A model generated the notes under the pieces. That model did not search any database and had not been told where the DNA came from. It was given only the letters and a program-made list of their open reading frames with translations. This document shows positions 17,191-27,231 of a stretch of 64,000 nt of DNA, one piece after another. A program made the position numbers and the translations under genes. The DNA comes from Portibacter marinus (GTDB taxonomy: Bacteria > Bacteroidota > Bacteroidia > Chitinophagales > Saprospiraceae), in the NCBI RefSeq assembly GCF_021533195.1, contig NZ_JAJNKB010000003.1, positions 335,001 through 399,000 of the forward strand, in the 5' to 3' direction. Position 1 is the first letter of the stretch; every line of letters begins with the position of its first letter.

Positions 17191-18279
17191 TCAAATCAAA
17201 AATTGGCCATTCTCATAAATTAATTCGTCATCTGCGAATATCTGACCTCCATTTTTCATATCTGAAATCATATCCCAGTGCACAGCTGACTCGTTTTTGC
17301 CACCACACTGACCGTATGATTGCCCCACCGCCATGTGGATAGAGCCACCAATTTTCTCATCGAACAGAATATTTTTTGTGGCTTGCTGAATTCCGTAATT
17401 CATACCGATAGCAACTTCCCCAAAATAGTTAGCCCCCGGAATGGCAAATACCTGATCCAGAAGATCCTGACCATGTTCAGCTGACCACTCCACAATCTGA
17501 CCATCTTTGACTTTAAGCCGGATCCCTCTGGCTTCCTGTCCCATATAAATCGCAGGGTAATCAAACGTCATTTCACCATTTACGGAATCTTCGACAGGAG
17601 CAGAAAACACCTCCCCTGAAGGCATGTTGTTCATACCATCAGAATTAATCCAGGTCCGTCCTTTCACTGAAAATACTATATCTGAATCTGGGCGTTTATA
17701 TCTGATCTCTGACTTCTGATTCAAAAAGTCGACAATTTTTTGTTGTGATTTTCGAACCTCTAACCAGGCAGCGACCGGATCATCCTGATCTAATTTGCAT
17801 GCATTAAAAACAAAGGTTTCATATTCCTCCAGTGACATCTCAGCTTCCTGGGCATTCGCTTGTGTGGGATATTGACACAAGGAGCGCTTCAGCGAACCGT
17901 CTGCCAACCGATCAAAGTAAATTTTCTGAAGATTATTGTTGGCCTTAGCGCGCTTTCTTCTTTTTAAGGGATCTATATTTTTGTCAGCTTTGAGATTAAA
18001 AGGGGCCCTGATGTATAGATAAGCGTCGCAATCCTCCATAGCTTTGACAGAGGTTGGCGATATGTATTCTAACTGATCATCATTGGCATGGTCCATAAAG
18101 ATTTTAGACTGTCCCTGGAAGCTCATATCTACCGTTACATGGGCACCTATTTTAATGGCTTCACGATAGACTTCACGGATCAGTGGTTCAGCTAAGGTGG
18201 TAGATTTAATGTAGAGCTTTTCACCTGCCTTTAAATCCAGGGAGTATCCTGTCAGGAGTCGAGCGTATTTATTTAGCAT
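17191..18279 (-). CDS. M29-family metallo-aminopeptidase (AmpS/PepS type)
   Basis: 362 residues from the ATG at 18279 (MLNKYARLLTGYSLDLKAGE, the usual N-terminus of the family); a TTG 30 bases upstream would add ten residues but is less likely. The catalytic core is visible: NMPSGEVFSAPVEDSVNG, GEVAIGMN, and HMAVGQSYGQCGGKN then SAVHWDM, which provide the glutamate, histidine and aspartate ligands of the two-metal centre. It is a cytoplasmic exopeptidase that removes N-terminal residues, probably in peptide recycling. It is a single gene, divergent from the large T9SS protein. Confidence 0.9.
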   Translation of the reverse strand: MLNKYARLLTGYSLDLKAGEKLYIKSTTLAEPLIREVYREAIKIGAHVTVDMSFQGQSKIFMDHANDDQLEYISPTSVKAMEDCDAYLYIRAPFNLKADKNIDPLKRRKRAKANNNLQKIYFDRLADGSLKRSLCQYPTQANAQEAEMSLEEYETFVFNACKLDQDDPVAAWLEVRKSQQKIVDFLNQKSEIRYKRPDSDIVFSVKGRTWINSDGMNNMPSGEVFSAPVEDSVNGEMTFDYPAIYMGQEARGIRLKVKDGQIVEWSAEHGQDLLDQVFAIPGANYFGEVAIGMNYGIQQATKNILFDEKIGGSIHMAVGQSYGQCGGKNESAVHWDMISDMKNGGQIFADDELIYENGQFLI

Positions 18280-18395
18280 AACGTTTGCTTTAGAAAATGG
18301 AAGATACAATAAATGAAAAATTTTCCTATTTCTTTAGTGCGTCTGCATGTCAATGAAATAGATACTATATTTATCATCTAATAAAACTCAGGATC

Positions 18396-21300
18396 TTGCT
18401 TAAGACATTCTTTATTTGCATTTCTATACTTTTTCCTATTCTCATCCAAGCTACTGATTATTACTGGGTTGGAGGAAGCGGAAACTGGTCCGATATTTCT
18501 CATTGGGCAACGACTTCAGGCGGAAATACTACCCATGCTCAGGCACCCGGATCAGAAGACAACGTATTTTTTGACAACAATTCATTCAGCGGGCTTAACC
18601 AGACTGTAACCTTGAATACAGACATTGTTTTTTGCAGAGATATGAATTGGACGGGAGTCTCGAATAATCCTGCAATCGTGGGAAGTGCATCAAGTACACT
18701 TAATATTCTTGGGAGTTTAGCACTTTCACCCAATATGGATTTTGACTTTCAAGGAATTACCCGATTTCTGGGGGCTGATATGAATTTAACTGTTGATTAT
18801 GCAGGTCACAGTGCCGGATTACTGGTTATTTTTGAGGGTAATGGAGGCTGGCAGTTTGAGAGTTCAGTGGTGATTGATAGCACATTGAGTTTACGAAGTG
18901 GGACACTAAATACTAATGACCAGACGATTACCAGTCGATTCTTGTATGTGGAGGGCAATGGAGAAAAGTCATTGATGTTGGGTTCTTCTGTAATTACGTT
19001 GACAGGAAAGTTTTTAGACACTTACCGCTTTGATGATGAGGACATCAAAAGTTTGTCAATTCATGTAGAGAATGTCAACATTGATCCCGGGACATCTTCT
19101 ATTATAATGACTGCCAAAGATCCCGGGTTTTGGATTACAGGAACGGGAAATTTATCGCTTTACGATGTAACATTCAGTTCAGCAGCCGGCCGGGCCCTGA
19201 TGTCAAATAGTTATTTCGAAAACAACATTAACCTCAATGAGTTGACCGCTCTATCAAGTACTACTTTTCTTACCGACTTCGATGCTAATTACCTGATATT
19301 AACCGGAGGCAATGTTTACGAATTTAAATCTGGTGAGACCTATGAACTGGAGAATATCAGCGGTGATGGTGATTGTGCCCAGGGTGTTATTATGACCTCT
19401 ACAGAAAATGGTAATCATACTACTTTTAGTGTTAATTCAGGGAGTGTAGATATGGCCTTTGTAACCCTTAGAGACATTCATGCTTCGGGATCAGCATCGT
19501 TTACTGCCTCCCAGGGAGTGGATTTGGGCAACAATAATGGATGGAGTTTTACCAATTCAATGAGCCAGGATTTTTTCTGGATCAATGGGCAGGGCAACTG
19601 GACCGACCCTGGTCACTGGTCCTTTTCCAGTGGTGGTCCATCCAGCGGTTGTGTTCCATCTGGAAAAGACAACGTTTTCTTTGATGCAAACTCTTTTAAT
19701 GTAGCTGGACAGAAAGTGGTCATTGACATCCCTAACGTATATATGCATGATATGACCTGGCGTGGAATTACGAATAATGGCGGTATGGAAGGAGATTTAG
19801 ATTACAGAATTCGAATTACCGGGTCTTTAGAATTTGATGCCACCATGGAACATACATTTGAAGGCCACTATCATTTCGAAACCTCTGAAGCCGGCAATAC
19901 CATTCAGACTAATGGTATCATGTTCAATAGAGAAATGTTCTTCAGCGGCCTTACGGGTGAATGGACTTTCTTAGATGATGTGGAGATGGTTTGGAATTTA
20001 AATCTATTATCTGGAACCTTAAATACCAATGGCAAAAAGGTAACGATGCGCGCATTTTTAAGTAGGAGTATGGTGCCTCGGTCTCTGAATATAGAAGAAA
20101 GCCACCTGATTCTAAGGCCGGTAATGTTTTACGAACCATCATGGGAAGTAGAGAATGAGGGTTATCAATTGTCTGCAAATGGATCAAAGATAGAGTTTGA
20201 GTCGCATCATGGAAATTTTGGACATTATGGGTATTCTGAAACACCTGTTCAAAGCTACGATACGGTTTTATTTACGACCAATGAAGCCTACTTAAGTAGT
20301 TACAATTGGTTTTTGAGTGAGGACACACCAGCCCTGGAAATAGATCATCTACTTTTCCGTGGAAACGGGTACATTGATGGTAGTTCCCATTTCAGAGAGA
20401 TGAATTTGGCCGCTGGGCATCATTATTTGTTTGACGCTAATGAACAGCGGGCACAGAGAGTGGATGAACTGGTGACATCAGGTGATTGTGATTCGGGATT
20501 GACACAGATGTTTAGTACCATCAGGAGTCAAAGAGCTCGCATTTTTATAAATCAGAATTATACGCTGGACAGGATGCATATCACTGATGTACAATTTGCG
20601 GGAGCAACGGTAATTGCGGACAACTCTTTGGATGGGGGAAATAATCTGGGTGTTACATTCAATGAAATAACAGCAAGAACACTGTACTGGGTGGGAGATG
20701 GGGGTTTCTGGCAGGATCCATTGCACTGGTCCTTAAGCAGTGGTGGTCCAGGTGGAGAATGTGTTCCTACTTCGATCGATGACGTCATCTTTGATGTCAA
20801 TTCATTTTCAATACCCAATCAGCAAGTGGATTCTTATGGTACCAGATATAGGAATTGTCACAATATCACCTGGACGGGCACTACCAATCAACCGTCCTTT
20901 GTTAATTGGTTTGTTAACCCCACGGGTGACTTGACCTATGATGATAGTTTTAATAATTATGTTTGGAGGACTGTATTCTCTGGTGAAGAGTTACAGACCG
21001 TAAGCAGCGGTGGTCAAATGTTCAACTGGATAGAACTGAAGCACTTAGGAGAAGTAGAATTTATCGACGACTTGAGTCTATATCTATTCACCCAAACATC
21101 TGGTTCGTTTTCATTCAAGGATATCAATGTTCAAACCAATGAATTGTACTTTGAGCATAATGTACCCAAATCTGCCAGCTTCGGAAACAGCTATATTACG
21201 ATTAATGGTGAAGGCAGTTTTGACAATCCTCCATTTTCGGGATTTAGTGAACAAGTGACCTTGGATGCGGGAAACTCGACAGTAGACTTTACTGGGGTGA

Positions 21301-23753
21301 ATACCGGCTTTCAGGATTATAGTCAATTGAGTTTTAACAAAGTCATCTTCTCTAATCCGCAAGCCACTGGAATCATGAAAAATCGAAGGCCCTGGGAAGA
21401 AGATAGTACCCAAAGAACCAATACCTTCCGCAGCGTGGAATTTACCTGTAACGGTGAAACCTATGGTAATTTCTTAACGGATACTTTGATTGGTGCCCCA
21501 GGTAAGACTTATATTTTCGATGCTGACAGAAACATGGATGTTGATGCATATCTACAGATGATCGGTAATAACTGTACGCCGATAGAGATGAGGTCCTCTT
21601 CTCCTGGAACAAAGGCAAAGATGGTGATGCCATCCTCTGGAGAGGTGGTGGTTGATTTTGTGCAAATGCGAGATATTCAAGCAAGTGGTGGCGCTGATTT
21701 TAATGCCGGAGCAAGAAGTACAGATATTGCAAATAGCAATATCGGCTGGACCTTTGAGGATGCTCCTGACTTTGTCGAATCCGGATTTCTGGGACCAGAT
21801 CGTGCGCTTTGTACTGGTGAAGATTTAATCCTTGATGCCTACAGTTTTAGTCCTAATGAAAGATACAGTTGGAATGACAACAGTTCGGATTCCATCTTAA
21901 CGGTCAATATGCCGGGGACTTACTTTGTGGAGGTTGAGTTTCAATCTTCTTGCATATTACGAGATACCGTAGAAATCTTTACTGCACAGGATGTTCAAGC
22001 CATGTTGCCTGAGACCAGCAGTATTTGTCAGGGCACAGCCTTGGTTTTGGATGCAGAAGTCCCTATCGCCACAGCGGCTTACAATTGGAACACTGGAGAA
22101 TCCCAGGCGAGTATTGAAGTCTCGGAATCTGGCATCTATGTTATCAACATTGATGTTGATGGCTGTATCTCTTCCGACACTTCTTTAGTAAATGTAGTAG
22201 AAAATCCAGGCCTGGATCTGGGTGGGGATAGATCAGTTTGCGAAGATGAGATGTTTACTCTGGAGACTGATATTATTGCAGATGCCTATTTATGGCAGGA
22301 TGGAAGCACTGAACCTTCTATCACATCTGTTCTCGGGGGTTTATATCAACTCTATATAAATTATGAGAATTGTAGTTTTAGTGATAGCGTGATGATTGAT
22401 ATCACGGAAAGGCCATTGGTCAATATTTTTGGACCCAGTAGTGTTTGCAGCAACGAACAAGCGGTATTGCTTGTAAGCAATCCCAACAACTACCCGGTGA
22501 CCTGGCAAGATGGTTCCATTAATGAAAGTATAGCTATTAGCGAATCAGGTCTATACACAGTTACCTTGAGTGACAATGGTTGTACAGGAGAAGCCTCCAG
22601 GCTTGTCGAAGTTTTTGAAGCACCAACCTTAGATTTAGGAGAAGATCTCGAGGTTTGCGAAGACAGTGTGATCGTTCTGGAATCCAGCATAGATGGCATT
22701 TCATATCTATGGAGTAACGGTGACATCACTAAAAGCATTGACATACTAGCTACTACCAGTTCGACATATACGTTAAGTGTGACAAATGATCAGGGATGTG
22801 AAGCAAGTGATGAAGTAAATATTACCGTATTTGAATATCCTGAAGTGGATTTAGGTCCATTGATGCAAAACGTTTGTAATAATGAAATGCTTATTCTGAA
22901 TGCCGGACAGGAAGGCACTTGGCAAGATGGTTCTTTAGCTGAGAGTTTTGATGTTCTTGAGAATGGCACATATAGTGTTACAGTCAGCAACAATGGATGT
23001 AATACTGAGGCTTTAACCGAAATCACCTTTGTCGAAGCCCCTATGGTGGACCTGGGAGAGGACATCACAGCGTGTGAAGGTGAAGAGATCATAGTTTCTG
23101 TCCCAGAATCCTCGATGAACTTCCAGTGGGCGGACGGAAGTATAATAGCAGAACGTATCATTAACGAAGCGGGAACTTACACCTTGATTGTACAAGAGAA
23201 CGGGTGCACCGAACGGGATAGTATAGAAGTAGCATTTAACGAAACACCAGTTCTCGATCTAGGTACTGACACCACCGTATGTGATGATTTACCTTATGTG
23301 ATTTTACCCAATGTCAGGACTGATGGTGAATTGCAATGGTCAGACGGTAGTACTGCGAATTCATTTACGCTAGAATCATCTGATCAAATTTTTGCCACCC
23401 TTACCAAAGGTATTTGTTCAACTAATGACTCTATACAGGTCAACTTTAAGGAATGTGTTTACTTTGAATCGTTTATCCCTAACGCCTTCTCACCCAATCA
23501 AGACGGGATTAATGATGTAATGGAAATCTACTTTTCAGAAGGCTTGATCGTAGAGTCTTTTGATATCACGGTTTTTGATCGTTGGGGGAATCGTGTATTT
23601 AAAACCGAAGTCCTAGAGGACTACTGGGATGGCAGGTTGGACGGTCAATATTTAGATGAAGGGGTATATATGTACTTTGTCAATGTTAGCTATATTGATG
23701 ATCTTGGACCAGGGACTCAATTAATCAAAGGTGATGTGACCCTCATCAAATAA
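18396..23753 (+). CDS. Giant T9SS-secreted repeat protein with gliding-associated (CHU_C) C-terminus
   Basis: 1785 residues. The only start compatible with the signal peptide MLKTFFICISILFPILIQA is TTG at 18396; the frame has a TGA at 18354 and no intervening ATG. Three modules of about 370 residues begin with YYWVGGSGNWSDISHW (residue 22), FFWINGQGNWTDPGHW (about 390) and LYWVGDGGFWQDPLHW (about 762), each followed by SSGG and an F-D-x-N-S-F motif. Residues about 1130-1685 hold a series of Ig/PKD-like repeats, several opening with VDLGED or LDLGED plus a Cys pair and centred on W-x-DGS. The last 100 residues (FIPNAFSPNQDGINDVMEIY, then FDRWGNRVF and YWDGR) are the CHU_C-type T9SS sorting domain. 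I infer a cell-surface or secreted adhesive protein. It precedes the small T9SS/fibre module by 202 bases. Confidence 0.88.
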   Translation: MLKTFFICISILFPILIQATDYYWVGGSGNWSDISHWATTSGGNTTHAQAPGSEDNVFFDNNSFSGLNQTVTLNTDIVFCRDMNWTGVSNNPAIVGSASSTLNILGSLALSPNMDFDFQGITRFLGADMNLTVDYAGHSAGLLVIFEGNGGWQFESSVVIDSTLSLRSGTLNTNDQTITSRFLYVEGNGEKSLMLGSSVITLTGKFLDTYRFDDEDIKSLSIHVENVNIDPGTSSIIMTAKDPGFWITGTGNLSLYDVTFSSAAGRALMSNSYFENNINLNELTALSSTTFLTDFDANYLILTGGNVYEFKSGETYELENISGDGDCAQGVIMTSTENGNHTTFSVNSGSVDMAFVTLRDIHASGSASFTASQGVDLGNNNGWSFTNSMSQDFFWINGQGNWTDPGHWSFSSGGPSSGCVPSGKDNVFFDANSFNVAGQKVVIDIPNVYMHDMTWRGITNNGGMEGDLDYRIRITGSLEFDATMEHTFEGHYHFETSEAGNTIQTNGIMFNREMFFSGLTGEWTFLDDVEMVWNLNLLSGTLNTNGKKVTMRAFLSRSMVPRSLNIEESHLILRPVMFYEPSWEVENEGYQLSANGSKIEFESHHGNFGHYGYSETPVQSYDTVLFTTNEAYLSSYNWFLSEDTPALEIDHLLFRGNGYIDGSSHFREMNLAAGHHYLFDANEQRAQRVDELVTSGDCDSGLTQMFSTIRSQRARIFINQNYTLDRMHITDVQFAGATVIADNSLDGGNNLGVTFNEITARTLYWVGDGGFWQDPLHWSLSSGGPGGECVPTSIDDVIFDVNSFSIPNQQVDSYGTRYRNCHNITWTGTTNQPSFVNWFVNPTGDLTYDDSFNNYVWRTVFSGEELQTVSSGGQMFNWIELKHLGEVEFIDDLSLYLFTQTSGSFSFKDINVQTNELYFEHNVPKSASFGNSYITINGEGSFDNPPFSGFSEQVTLDAGNSTVDFTGVNTGFQDYSQLSFNKVIFSNPQATGIMKNRRPWEEDSTQRTNTFRSVEFTCNGETYGNFLTDTLIGAPGKTYIFDADRNMDVDAYLQMIGNNCTPIEMRSSSPGTKAKMVMPSSGEVVVDFVQMRDIQASGGADFNAGARSTDIANSNIGWTFEDAPDFVESGFLGPDRALCTGEDLILDAYSFSPNERYSWNDNSSDSILTVNMPGTYFVEVEFQSSCILRDTVEIFTAQDVQAMLPETSSICQGTALVLDAEVPIATAAYNWNTGESQASIEVSESGIYVINIDVDGCISSDTSLVNVVENPGLDLGGDRSVCEDEMFTLETDIIADAYLWQDGSTEPSITSVLGGLYQLYINYENCSFSDSVMIDITERPLVNIFGPSSVCSNEQAVLLVSNPNNYPVTWQDGSINESIAISESGLYTVTLSDNGCTGEASRLVEVFEAPTLDLGEDLEVCEDSVIVLESSIDGISYLWSNGDITKSIDILATTSSTYTLSVTNDQGCEASDEVNITVFEYPEVDLGPLMQNVCNNEMLILNAGQEGTWQDGSLAESFDVLENGTYSVTVSNNGCNTEALTEITFVEAPMVDLGEDITACEGEEIIVSVPESSMNFQWADGSIIAERIINEAGTYTLIVQENGCTERDSIEVAFNETPVLDLGTDTTVCDDLPYVILPNVRTDGELQWSDGSTANSFTLESSDQIFATLTKGICSTNDSIQVNFKECVYFESFIPNAFSPNQDGINDVMEIYFSEGLIVESFDITVFDRWGNRVFKTEVLEDYWDGRLDGQYLDEGVYMYFVNVSYIDDLGPGTQLIKGDVTLIK

Positions 23754-23874
23754 GATCATCAAATCTTACTGCAATCCATCTGCGGAAGCAAATTGGTCTA
23801 TCAGACTTTATGTCCCTATCTTTTAATAAGGTGCTTCCATAAAAGTTAGGTAGTACCAAACTTTTCTGACTGCT

Positions 23875-23893
23875 TCTACCATGAATATGGGAT
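23875..23893 (+). promoter_or_regulatory. Recurrent dyad motif, site 1 (candidate operator)
   Basis: TCTACCATGAATATGGGAT, identical over 19 bases to 31407-31425 and 15 of 17 to 36576-36592. It has imperfect dyad symmetry, TACCAT-N4-ATGGGA. It lies 62 bases upstream of the T9SS gene start, exactly 22 bases before a candidate -7 element, where an activator would bind. An ATG inside the motif could give a longer gene start, but that N-terminus lacks an export signal. Confidence 0.6.
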
Positions 23894-23895
23894 TG

Positions 23896-23922
23896 TTTGC
23901 TTTTCAGGTGTGCGTTATCTTG
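23896..23922 (+). promoter_or_regulatory. Candidate Bacteroidota promoter for the second T9SS/fibre module
   Basis: TTTG at 23896-23899 and TATCTTG at 23916-23922 with a 16-base spacer approximate the phylum's -33/-7 consensus (TTTG / TAnnTTTG). The spacer is slightly short. It sits just downstream of the dyad motif and would give a leader of roughly 25-30 bases. Confidence 0.4.
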
Positions 23923-23955
23923 AGGAAAATCCAATTATTAATAAAATCTACAGTT

Positions 23956-24447
23956 ATGAAAACCTCAAACATGTTCTATTCACTGATCATCCTACTTGTG
24001 GTTTCTGCGCAGTGTTACGCCCAAAGCGTCGTAGCTTCTGCCGGAGAAACCAGCACACCGAAACAGCTTGTGTGGAGCTGGACCCTGGGAGAAAGTGCCA
24101 TTGCAACCACGCAAAATGACCATTTACTCTTTACAGAAGGGTTTCAGCAACCTAATATTGTTGTTGAGGAGATTTTTGCGACGACCAGATCAAATGCTGA
24201 AATTTCCATCCAACCCAATCCTACAGCTGATGAAGTTACCATCCGAAGCAAGGATCTGGATATGACGACGACCACATTGTTCTTATACGATCAAAGCGGC
24301 CGAAGAAATATGATAAGAGCTGAGCAAACTCTGACGAATGAGATGAAGATAAATTTAAGCAATTTACCCTCTGGCATCTATCTCCTCCACTTAATGGATC
24401 AAGAGGCCCAATTGCTGCATACTTCAAAGATTATTAAAACCAATTGA
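23956..24447 (+). CDS. Small secreted protein with T9SS type A sorting domain (second copy of module)
   Basis: 163 residues from the ATG at 23956. That start gives a proper signal peptide (MKTSNMFYSLIILLVVSAQ, then CYAQ), whereas the longer frame from 23881 puts 25 unrelated residues ahead of it. The mid-section has LVWSWTLGESAIATTQNDH and LLFTEGFQQP, the same pattern as the protein at 10842-11369. The T9SS type A tail runs from ISIQPNPTADEVTI to LPSGIYLLHLMD with a basic end. It is followed after 25 bases by the 897-residue fibre gene, repeating the layout at 7780-11369. It should be exported to the surface and may be attached there. Confidence 0.85.
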   Translation: MKTSNMFYSLIILLVVSAQCYAQSVVASAGETSTPKQLVWSWTLGESAIATTQNDHLLFTEGFQQPNIVVEEIFATTRSNAEISIQPNPTADEVTIRSKDLDMTTTTLFLYDQSGRRNMIRAEQTLTNEMKINLSNLPSGIYLLHLMDQEAQLLHTSKIIKTN

Positions 24448-24472
24448 TTCTAAACCTCAAAACTTTTTTACA

Positions 24473-27166
24473 ATGAAAAATATAATTCGAACACTAGTAA
24501 TACTATTATTGACCACAATTACCATTTACGGACAGAAAGGTCCCAAAGGCATGAACTACCAGGCTGTTGTCAGAAGTCTTGATGGTCAGGTGATGGCCCA
24601 AAAAAACATTGACCTAAAAATTACCTTATACTCAGGCCAGGCAAGGACTGCAGTATATACCGAAGAACACCATCTTTCAAGTAATCGTCTTGGACAGATA
24701 TCGCTGGTCATCGGTGAAGGTGCAAGCCGAAGTGGTACGCTTGAAAGAGTACCATGGGCCAACGATGACATCTGGATGTCGGTTGAATTCAAAACCAACA
24801 CTATGAAAGGATATGCAGCTTTAAGTGATACAAAGTTGCTTGCTGTTCCTTATGCCTACCATGCTGTTACCGCTGAACAGTTGACACGTAAATACCGTTC
24901 TCAGGATGACGGTGTGCCTTCCAATACCTGGTCTCTTTTTGGAAATTCCAACGTGAATGATCAAAAGGATAGGTTGGGGACTACAGATATGGCGGACCTA
25001 GTTTTGATCACTAACAATGTGGAGCGAATGAGAATACTAGAGAGTGGAGATATTTCGATCGAAAACAATCTCGGAATAGGTGCTGACCTGGATATAGCTA
25101 ATGATCTGAACGTAGGCAATAATTTGGATGTGGGACAAAATGTCAATTTGAATACCAGCGGTGGTTCGACTACAGTCAATGGTGATCTCGATGTGGCTAA
25201 TATGAGTTCTACAGTTCTGACCGGGACTCTGAACGTTCAGAAGAACTCGGATTTGGATGCTGATTTGAATGTAGATGGGAACAGTACTTTGGTAGGTACA
25301 TTAAATGTTAACGGAGATACAGATTTGGATTCAGATTTAAATGTAGATGGTAATTCGACTTTGGTGGGTTCTCTGAACACGCAAGGTGATACGGACTTAG
25401 ATGGCATGCTCAATGTGGATGGGGCCACTGAATTAAATAGTAATTTAACTGTGACTGGAATGAGTTCTACTTTATTGACAGGGACTTTAAATGTCAATAA
25501 GAATACCACAATAGATGAGGATCTTACTGTAGGAGGAACGACAAGTTTCAACGGTGATCTGGATGTGGGTGGTGCATCTACTTTGAATAGTTTGACAGTA
25601 GAAGGAGATTCGGAATTACAGGGGACACTAGATGTGGATGGAGCTTCGACTTTAAAGAGTACCTTAAATGTGATGGGAAATACGGTCCTGGATTCGGATT
25701 TGAATGTGATGGGGAATACAGGATTAGCTGCTGATCTTGTTGTAGATGGAGCAAGCACCCTAAACAGTAACTTAACCGTGGCAGGGATGTCAACGACTAC
25801 CTTAACTGGAGATCTTAACGTAAATAAGAATTCAAATTTGGATGGTACTTTAAATGTGGATGGAGCCACAACACTAGGAGGATCGCTGGACGTCGATGGT
25901 GATGCAACTTTCAATTCCGATTTAGAAACTTCAGGTGAAATAGCTGCTGCTTCCGCAAAATTTGAAGGGCCGGCAATCTATACTATATCTAATAAGAAGT
26001 TTGTAGCTCACATTAATAATACTGATGATTCAGATGATGGAACCAATGGTCTCGCCATCCAAATCGGTACCACTTCAGACTTTCATAATAGTGGAGAAAA
26101 CGATTATGTCAGTTTTTTTAATGGTAATGGAACATTGACCGGAGCAATTGAAGGTTTTGAGCTTGGGACAGACGATCCTTTAAGTACCTATAATGATGTA
26201 TTTCCTTTTTCATTTAAAGACTTTTTCAGTTTAGGATCTTTTACGGGTAGTTTCTTTAGTCCAGCTGATCTACCAGATAATGTACTTTCATTCTCGGAAG
26301 GAAGTCTTTCATTTGATTTTCCTTTTATTGGAGACGGTGATGTAAATTTTGTAAAGCCAAACTTGGCTAAGAACTTTAGCAACTTTGTTGGAGGATCATT
26401 CAATCCTATCGAATTATTGACTGATTTTGCTCCATTAAGTCCATCAGGTGAAGATAAGTTAAAGGAACTAATTTGCTGGGCACTTGGAAATGGGTTAGAA
26501 TCGCTGATTACAACCAATCCATTTGATCTTGCTTTGGCTGCTACTATTATTCAAGCCACTCAAGAGTGCAAAGAAGGTAGCGAAGGAGGTGTCACTTATG
26601 TTTCATTTGGTGCTGACTATGCAGAATGGCTACCTCGTGCAGATATCAACGAGGGTATGAAAAATGGGATGATTGTTGGTGTTACCAATGGTAAAATTTC
26701 TCGTCAGACAGAAGGCGCAGATCAGATTCTCGCTATTTCCACTAATCCAATTGTACTTGGAAACAAACCCATACCAGGTAAAGAAGCTGAATACGAAAAA
26801 ATTGCATTTATGGGTCAGGTGCCTGTCTTAACGAGAGGTAAAGTGGAAATTGGGGACTACATCCTACCGTCCGGAAGAAATGATGGATTCGGACGCGCTG
26901 TTAAACCTGAAGATTTGCAAATTTCCGATTTAACCCAAATTGTAGGAAGGGCTTGGAGTGCTTCACAGAATGAGTGGATGGGTTATGTCAATGTTGCTAT
27001 TGGACTTAATCGTAATGACGTTGCTAAAATCGTTGCTAAGCAGCAAGAAGATTTACTTGCACTAAAAGATGAAATCTCTGACCTAAAGCAAGGCTTGCAA
27101 AGTCAGATTAGTGATCTAAGTGCGAAGATAGACAAGAATAGAAGGCCAATTGAAATAGCAGAATAA
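24473..27166 (+). CDS. 897-residue fibre-like surface protein with long tandem repeats
   Basis: Signal peptide (LLLTTITIYGQ), N-terminal domain KGMNYQAVVRSLDGQVMAQ to LLAVPYAYHAVTAEQL (about 24-140), then about 265 residues (nt 25140-25935) of short imperfect repeats of the form LNVDGNSTLVG, LDVDGASTL, LNVNKNS, with a 9- to 18-residue rhythm that predicts a beta-helical or trimeric fibre. After a Phe/Ser-rich stretch, ADYAEWLP (about residue 716) starts the module shared with the 1021-residue protein: GMIVGVTNGKISRQ, IAFMGQVPVLTRGKVEIGDY and FGRAVKPEDL. It ends with a coiled coil (residues about 845-890). The cysteine-rich C-terminal extension of the paralogue is absent. No T9SS tail, so export to the surface may depend on another route or on the small partner. 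A terminator follows at 27191. Confidence 0.82.
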   Translation: MKNIIRTLVILLLTTITIYGQKGPKGMNYQAVVRSLDGQVMAQKNIDLKITLYSGQARTAVYTEEHHLSSNRLGQISLVIGEGASRSGTLERVPWANDDIWMSVEFKTNTMKGYAALSDTKLLAVPYAYHAVTAEQLTRKYRSQDDGVPSNTWSLFGNSNVNDQKDRLGTTDMADLVLITNNVERMRILESGDISIENNLGIGADLDIANDLNVGNNLDVGQNVNLNTSGGSTTVNGDLDVANMSSTVLTGTLNVQKNSDLDADLNVDGNSTLVGTLNVNGDTDLDSDLNVDGNSTLVGSLNTQGDTDLDGMLNVDGATELNSNLTVTGMSSTLLTGTLNVNKNTTIDEDLTVGGTTSFNGDLDVGGASTLNSLTVEGDSELQGTLDVDGASTLKSTLNVMGNTVLDSDLNVMGNTGLAADLVVDGASTLNSNLTVAGMSTTTLTGDLNVNKNSNLDGTLNVDGATTLGGSLDVDGDATFNSDLETSGEIAAASAKFEGPAIYTISNKKFVAHINNTDDSDDGTNGLAIQIGTTSDFHNSGENDYVSFFNGNGTLTGAIEGFELGTDDPLSTYNDVFPFSFKDFFSLGSFTGSFFSPADLPDNVLSFSEGSLSFDFPFIGDGDVNFVKPNLAKNFSNFVGGSFNPIELLTDFAPLSPSGEDKLKELICWALGNGLESLITTNPFDLALAATIIQATQECKEGSEGGVTYVSFGADYAEWLPRADINEGMKNGMIVGVTNGKISRQTEGADQILAISTNPIVLGNKPIPGKEAEYEKIAFMGQVPVLTRGKVEIGDYILPSGRNDGFGRAVKPEDLQISDLTQIVGRAWSASQNEWMGYVNVAIGLNRNDVAKIVAKQQEDLLALKDEISDLKQGLQSQISDLSAKIDKNRRPIEIAE

Positions 27167-27190
27167 GACATCATATAGTAGGTTGGAAAA

Positions 27191-27219
27191 AAAAAGAGAC
27201 TGCCAGACAGTCTCTTTTT
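27191..27219. terminator. Bidirectional intrinsic terminator
   Basis: AAAAAGAGACTG, loop CCAGA, CAGTCTCTTTTT: a perfect 12-bp stem with A-run and T-run flanks, between two convergent genes. Confidence 0.9.
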
Positions 27220-27231
27220 CAATAATTAATT

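Noticed and set aside
25237-25914. 225-codon open frame on the minus strand
   Set aside because: It is antisense to the tandem repeats of the 897-residue fibre gene; the repeat DNA keeps several frames open. Its composition is repetitive and it lacks any recognisable motif.
25140-25935. Regularly spaced similar DNA words, considered as a CRISPR-like array
   Set aside because: The repeats are imperfect, in phase with codons and encode LNVDGxSTL-type protein repeats.
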